Shown here piece after piece: positions 61,186-64,000 of a DNA stretch of 64,000 nt (its first letter is position 1; the number at the start of each line of letters is the position of its first letter). A program made the position numbers and the translations under genes. The notes under the pieces are model-generated. The model made no database searches and had not been told where the DNA came from. It saw only the letters and a list, made by a program, of their open reading frames with translations. The DNA comes from Lachnospiraceae bacterium XPB1003. GTDB lineage: Bacteria; Bacillota; Clostridia; Lachnospirales; Lachnospiraceae. The DNA is taken from contig FMVK01000010.1 in assembly GCA_900102065.1 (NCBI GenBank), positions 62,001 to 126,000 on the forward strand, in the 5' to 3' direction.

Positions 61186-61749
61186 TCATCCTTGATGCTG
61201 TCTCCATGGCTCTTCGCCTTTTCCCGTTACATGGATCTGGCATGATTCCATAGCTTTAAGTGCAGTATCATGACTTTCCGGTGTAACACCTGCACAACAT
61301 GACGCATCCACACAGATGGGAATATTGGGACAAAACGCCTTAACCAAAAGAGCATTGCTTATCACGCAGATATCAGTGCAGATACCGATAAATTCAATAC
61401 TTTCCGCATCCGAATACTTATCTGCCATAAAGCTTCCAAGCTCTTTGCTTCCAAAAGTCACCTTATCAAATACCACCGGATCTGCAATCCCTTCGGTTAA
61501 TGCCACAGCAATCTGCCAGCCATCACTACCCTTGATGCAATGAGGAACCGGAAGATTTTTCCCCTCTTCGGTAGTCATATAATCATCAAAATGCGTATCC
61601 CTCGTAAAGATCACATCCGCACCTTCCGCCCTTGCCGATTTAATCTTTTTTACACAGTTGTCGACTATCCTGACTGCCTCCGCAGAGCCTAAGGCTCCGT
61701 CGATAAAATCCTTTTGCATATCAATGACAACAAGCACCTTCTTACCCAT
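61186..61749 (-). CDS. Isochorismatase-family cysteine hydrolase (nicotinamidase-like)
   Basis: 187 residues. The catalytic triad is visible: Asp10 (LVVIDMQKDFIDG), Lys in VVFDKVTFGS and Cys in IGICTDICVISNAL. Metal ligands of the PncA type are plausible in the TRDTHFDDY region. Most likely nicotinamidase, feeding NAD salvage, though other amidases share the fold. AGAGGAG before the ATG. Confidence 0.92.
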   Translation of the reverse strand: MGKKVLVVIDMQKDFIDGALGSAEAVRIVDNCVKKIKSARAEGADVIFTRDTHFDDYMTTEEGKNLPVPHCIKGSDGWQIAVALTEGIADPVVFDKVTFGSKELGSFMADKYSDAESIEFIGICTDICVISNALLVKAFCPNIPICVDASCCAGVTPESHDTALKAMESCQIHVTGKGEEPWRQHQG

Positions 61750-61854
61750 ATAAGTTACTCCTCTTAAGTTCTACTGTTCCGGTCATCCTAATACCGTACA
61801 CGCCTGAAAGAATTAAATCCACAGTACCTTCTATCATGCCATCTGTCAATAAAA

Positions 61855-61888
61855 AAAGCGTCGATGTCCAAGGATCAATCAACGCTTT
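61855..61888 (-). terminator. Terminator after the TetR gene
   Basis: AAAGCGTTGAT / ATCGACGCTTT stem on the minus strand (one G-T), then TTTTATTG. It covers the stretch just beyond the stop of tetR. Confidence 0.85.
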
Positions 61889-61892
61889 TACT

Positions 61893-62459
61893 CTATTTCA
61901 GAAGAATTGCGACAAGCCAGTGCGGATCGGGAGCTTTGTATTTTTTATTGACCGCAACCTCTTCCATTATTCCCTGTACCGCCGCCCAAAAAGTGATAGA
62001 CAGCTGCTGTGCATCCCCCTGGCGAAATATTCCTGATTTCTGTCCCTTGCGTATAATCTTTGCCGTTTCTCCTGCTGTATTGATCCTATCCGCAATAGCC
62101 CGGACCTCCTCCGGCATGCCTGACTTCCTTGCCTGTCCCATAAGGACAAACATATTGAATACCCAGGGTTGTTTGGATGAATACTCGAATAACTGTCCCA
62201 GAAATGACACGAAGAAACCCTCGGGATCATCTGACTCAATCTTTGATACAGTATCTGTATACTGCACTCCCATAGCTACAAGTTCCTTAAGCAGCACCTC
62301 TTTTGATTCGAAGTAGTGAAACAGCAATCCCACACTCATCGGTACGGCATCCGCTATATCACTGATCTTCGTCTCATGATAGCCTCGCTCAACAAAAAGA
62401 TTCAGTGCCGTGAACAATATTGCTTTTCGTCTTTCTTCTTTTTGTTCTTTACGTGTCAT
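61893..62459 (-). CDS. TetR/AcrR-family transcriptional regulator
   Basis: 188 residues. HTH at about 12-55: ILFTALNLFVERGYHETKISDIADAVPMSVGLLFHYFESKEVLLKEL. The helical C-terminal ligand domain follows. AGGAGGA before the ATG. No obvious target gene adjacent except its own promoter; the neighbour at 61186 might be one. Confidence 0.93.
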   Translation of the reverse strand: MTRKEQKEERRKAILFTALNLFVERGYHETKISDIADAVPMSVGLLFHYFESKEVLLKELVAMGVQYTDTVSKIESDDPEGFFVSFLGQLFEYSSKQPWVFNMFVLMGQARKSGMPEEVRAIADRINTAGETAKIIRKGQKSGIFRQGDAQQLSITFWAAVQGIMEEVAVNKKYKAPDPHWLVAILLK

Positions 62460-62528
62460 TCTTCCTCCTGATCTCAGAGATCAATGCGCATTTTTCTCAA
62501 CAAGTATTCTCTGAAGATCAGTTTAATA

Positions 62529-62723
62529 TTACTCCTCCCAGAACAATTCATCCAGTGTTTTTCCTAGCACTTTGCAGATTGAGATGCATAAGTTTATGGT
62601 CGGATTATAATCTCCCTTCTCAATGGCATTGATCGTCTGCCTGGATACTCCTACAGCCTTAGCAAGCTCATCCTGAGAAAGATCCCTGCCTGCACGGGCA
62701 GCTTTCAGTCGTAAATTTTTCAT
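62529..62723 (-). CDS. Small XRE-family HTH regulator
   Basis: 64 residues. LRLKAARAGRDLSQDELAKAVGVSRQTINAIEKGDYNPTINLCISICKVLGKTLDELFWEE is a stand-alone Cro/CI HTH. The ribosome site (GAGGAGG) lies in the last codons of the membrane protein gene upstream, so the two are translationally coupled. This regulator/membrane protein pair is common in Firmicutes. Confidence 0.93.
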   Translation of the reverse strand: MKNLRLKAARAGRDLSQDELAKAVGVSRQTINAIEKGDYNPTINLCISICKVLGKTLDELFWEE

Positions 62724-62727
62724 ATTC

Positions 62728-63261
62728 TTATTCCTCCTCAGACTCGCTTTCTTTACGATCTATGTTCCACTTGATAAACAATTCAATGCCCATTATCACG
62801 AAACAGATTGCTACAGCCAGATTTATAGCGGATTCATGGACAACGCCGTTAACTAAAAAGCCACTTCTGATCAGCCAGGATAAACCTATCACAAAGTTCA
62901 TGATCCCAATCCAGATACTGATGATCGCAAATCTTTTCGGATTGGTATTAAGCCCGATATATGCATTGTTCCATATGCAGTAAGAAGCCTGCACCATGAC
63001 CGATATTATAAGACCGATAAACTGCGTGGTATATGAATCAAAAAACTTCGGAACCCCCATCGCCTCTAATATAAGAAACAGTGCTTCATAGCCCACTAAT
63101 GTCCAATAAGCATATCTGTATGCGTGTCCCCTGGCTATCTTCTGCATCTCGTCGTACTTGGTTTTATACTTTCCGTCTTTGTTCATCGCCCGCACCACGA
63201 AAACCGAAATAATGATCCCCACTATCAGTCCTACTACACTGCCCATACTTCTTAATTCCAT
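62728..63261 (-). CDS. Multi-span membrane protein paired with the XRE regulator
   Basis: 177 residues with five or so hydrophobic segments (SVVGLIVGIIISVFVVRA, YWTLVGYEALFLILEAMGV, FIGLIISVMVQASY, FAIISIWIGIMNFVIGLSWLI, AINLAVAICFVIMGIELFI) and a KYKTKYDEMQKIARGHAYRYAYW loop. The acidic tail carries the next gene's ribosome site. Function unknown. Confidence 0.8.
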   Translation of the reverse strand: MELRSMGSVVGLIVGIIISVFVVRAMNKDGKYKTKYDEMQKIARGHAYRYAYWTLVGYEALFLILEAMGVPKFFDSYTTQFIGLIISVMVQASYCIWNNAYIGLNTNPKRFAIISIWIGIMNFVIGLSWLIRSGFLVNGVVHESAINLAVAICFVIMGIELFIKWNIDRKESESEEE

Positions 63262-63292
63262 GATCTTTTTCCTCCTTTTATGTTTTCTATGA

Positions 63293-63526
63293 TCACTTCT
63301 GAATGAAATTCTTGTACTTGTTCATGATGAAGATATTGGTCCAAAGCGAGATATTGCAGAGGCCTATCTCAAGAAAATGATGATCTCCTATCACTCCTAC
63401 GAACTCCAAGCCGATCATTGTCACGGCGATGATGGCGATGCTTGCGGATATCGTCCATAATACCTTTGCTGCAACAGGAAGATCCTTGTAGTTTTTGCGA
63501 AACATCTTATTTGTCATTGTATTCAT
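63293..63526 (-). CDS. Small two-helix membrane protein
   Basis: 77 residues from MNTMTNKMFRKNYKDLP, with AAAGGAG upstream; a longer frame to 63631 lacks such a site. Helices VLWTISASIAIIAVTMIGLEF and LEIGLCNISLWTNIFIM. Basic tail. First gene of the operon with 62728 and 62529. Confidence 0.72.
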   Translation of the reverse strand: MNTMTNKMFRKNYKDLPVAAKVLWTISASIAIIAVTMIGLEFVGVIGDHHFLEIGLCNISLWTNIFIMNKYKNFIQK

Positions 63527-63756
63527 ATTTTTTCTCCTTTTACGTTGAGGTGTTTTTTGTTTAGCCGGTTGTCCACTGATCAGTTCGGACAACAGTGTTT
63601 CTTTGTTCTGACATGATAATACCGCTCCCACGACATAATGTCAAGTATATATTACATTTTATTTTTTATCTTTTACATTCAGGAAAATATATCAAGCAAA
63701 ACGTCAATAAAAAAGGACACTCTTGACCCTTGGCAATTGGAATCCGAGGTTCCAGT

Positions 63757-63892
63757 TTGCAAAAGTAAATGCCTGTTTTGGATAACTCTTGCAAGAGTAA
63801 ATTCCTGATATCAGAGAAAAGAGGAAAAAAGCGGAACTTACAATTCCAAAGTGGAAGTTACGATTCCAAAGTGGAACTTACAAAACCAAATA
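63757..63892. repeat. Right-edge repeat array
   Basis: Two copies of TTGCARRAGTAAATKCCTG (63757-63775 and 63789-63807) followed by three exact-length 20-bp tandem units starting GGAACTTACAATTCCAAAGT (63833-63892). No gene is supported in 63632-64000 otherwise. It may be the end of a transposable element that continues beyond the window. Confidence 0.7.
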
Positions 63893-64000
63893 GATTGAAA
63901 CACTGGCATAAAGCGAGTAAAATGGCGGTAAATCAACCTTTTCCGATGCAAAAAGGCGCAATCTAACCGGAGGTCGAATTTAGCGTGTGCTTTTCGCAAA

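Overview
The window looks like a chromosome segment of a Gram-positive Firmicute, most likely a gut or rumen Lachnospiraceae (Butyrivibrio-like). The grounds are a division-wall cluster mraZ-rsmH-ftsL-PBP, AAGGAGG-type ribosome sites, moderate GC, and a hybrid kinase / solute-binding lipoprotein / HD-GYP operon of a kind I associate with that family. No rRNA, tRNA or CRISPR array was seen.

Layout. (1) 1-6016, chromosome, all minus strand: a partial transpeptidase PBP, ftsL, rsmH and mraZ with MraZ boxes in its promoter, then lgt and ychF. (2) About 6017-47720: an apparently complete integrative and conjugative element (ICE1, about 42 kb) inserted at the 5' end of ychF. Its left end holds a tyrosine integrase, an excisionase-like protein, ParAB, a Zn-finger protein, HTH regulators and a serine resolvase. 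Next come a putative defence cassette (UDG-like protein, collapsed WYL regulator, beta-flower-like protein, KAP NTPase) between two 86-88 bp direct repeats, and a type I restriction-modification system. Then follow the mobilisation module (MOBP relaxase, MobC, candidate oriT, topoisomerase III), a cargo block (chromate-type transporter pair, DMT permease, small proteins), and a type IV secretion module (PrgI-VirB4 fusion, VirB6-like, VirD4/TcpA, PcfB-like, VirB2-like pilin). A RepA-like DUF6017 protein lies near the right end. (3) About 47720-50865: remains of a second, related element (ICE2), with an integrase C-terminus, an intact excisionase paralogue, the ParB C-terminus joined to the TopB C-terminus, different cargo in the same slot, and a scrap of the conjugation module. 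Patchwork DNA, a relBE pair and an alpha/beta hydrolase follow, up to a further short match to the attachment core at 53563-53580. (4) About 53600-64000, chromosome, minus strand: Fic protein, methyltransferase, HD-GYP response regulator, sugar-type binding lipoprotein, hybrid histidine kinase, cysteine hydrolase, TetR regulator, HTH/membrane-protein pair, and a repeat array at the right edge that may be a transposon end.

How it works together. ICE1 carries its own integration, partition, replication, relaxosome and T4SS genes. A 19-bp box (TTGACRYRCCAYATATSTT) stands in front of every relaxosome and T4SS operon, in six copies, and looks like the shared switch of the conjugation regulon. A separate GGAC-N5-GTCC operator stands in front of the partition operon and in front of the XRE-like repressor. 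The restriction system, KAP cassette and WYL remnant make the left third a defence island.

All functions are read from motifs and family knowledge; no database search was run.
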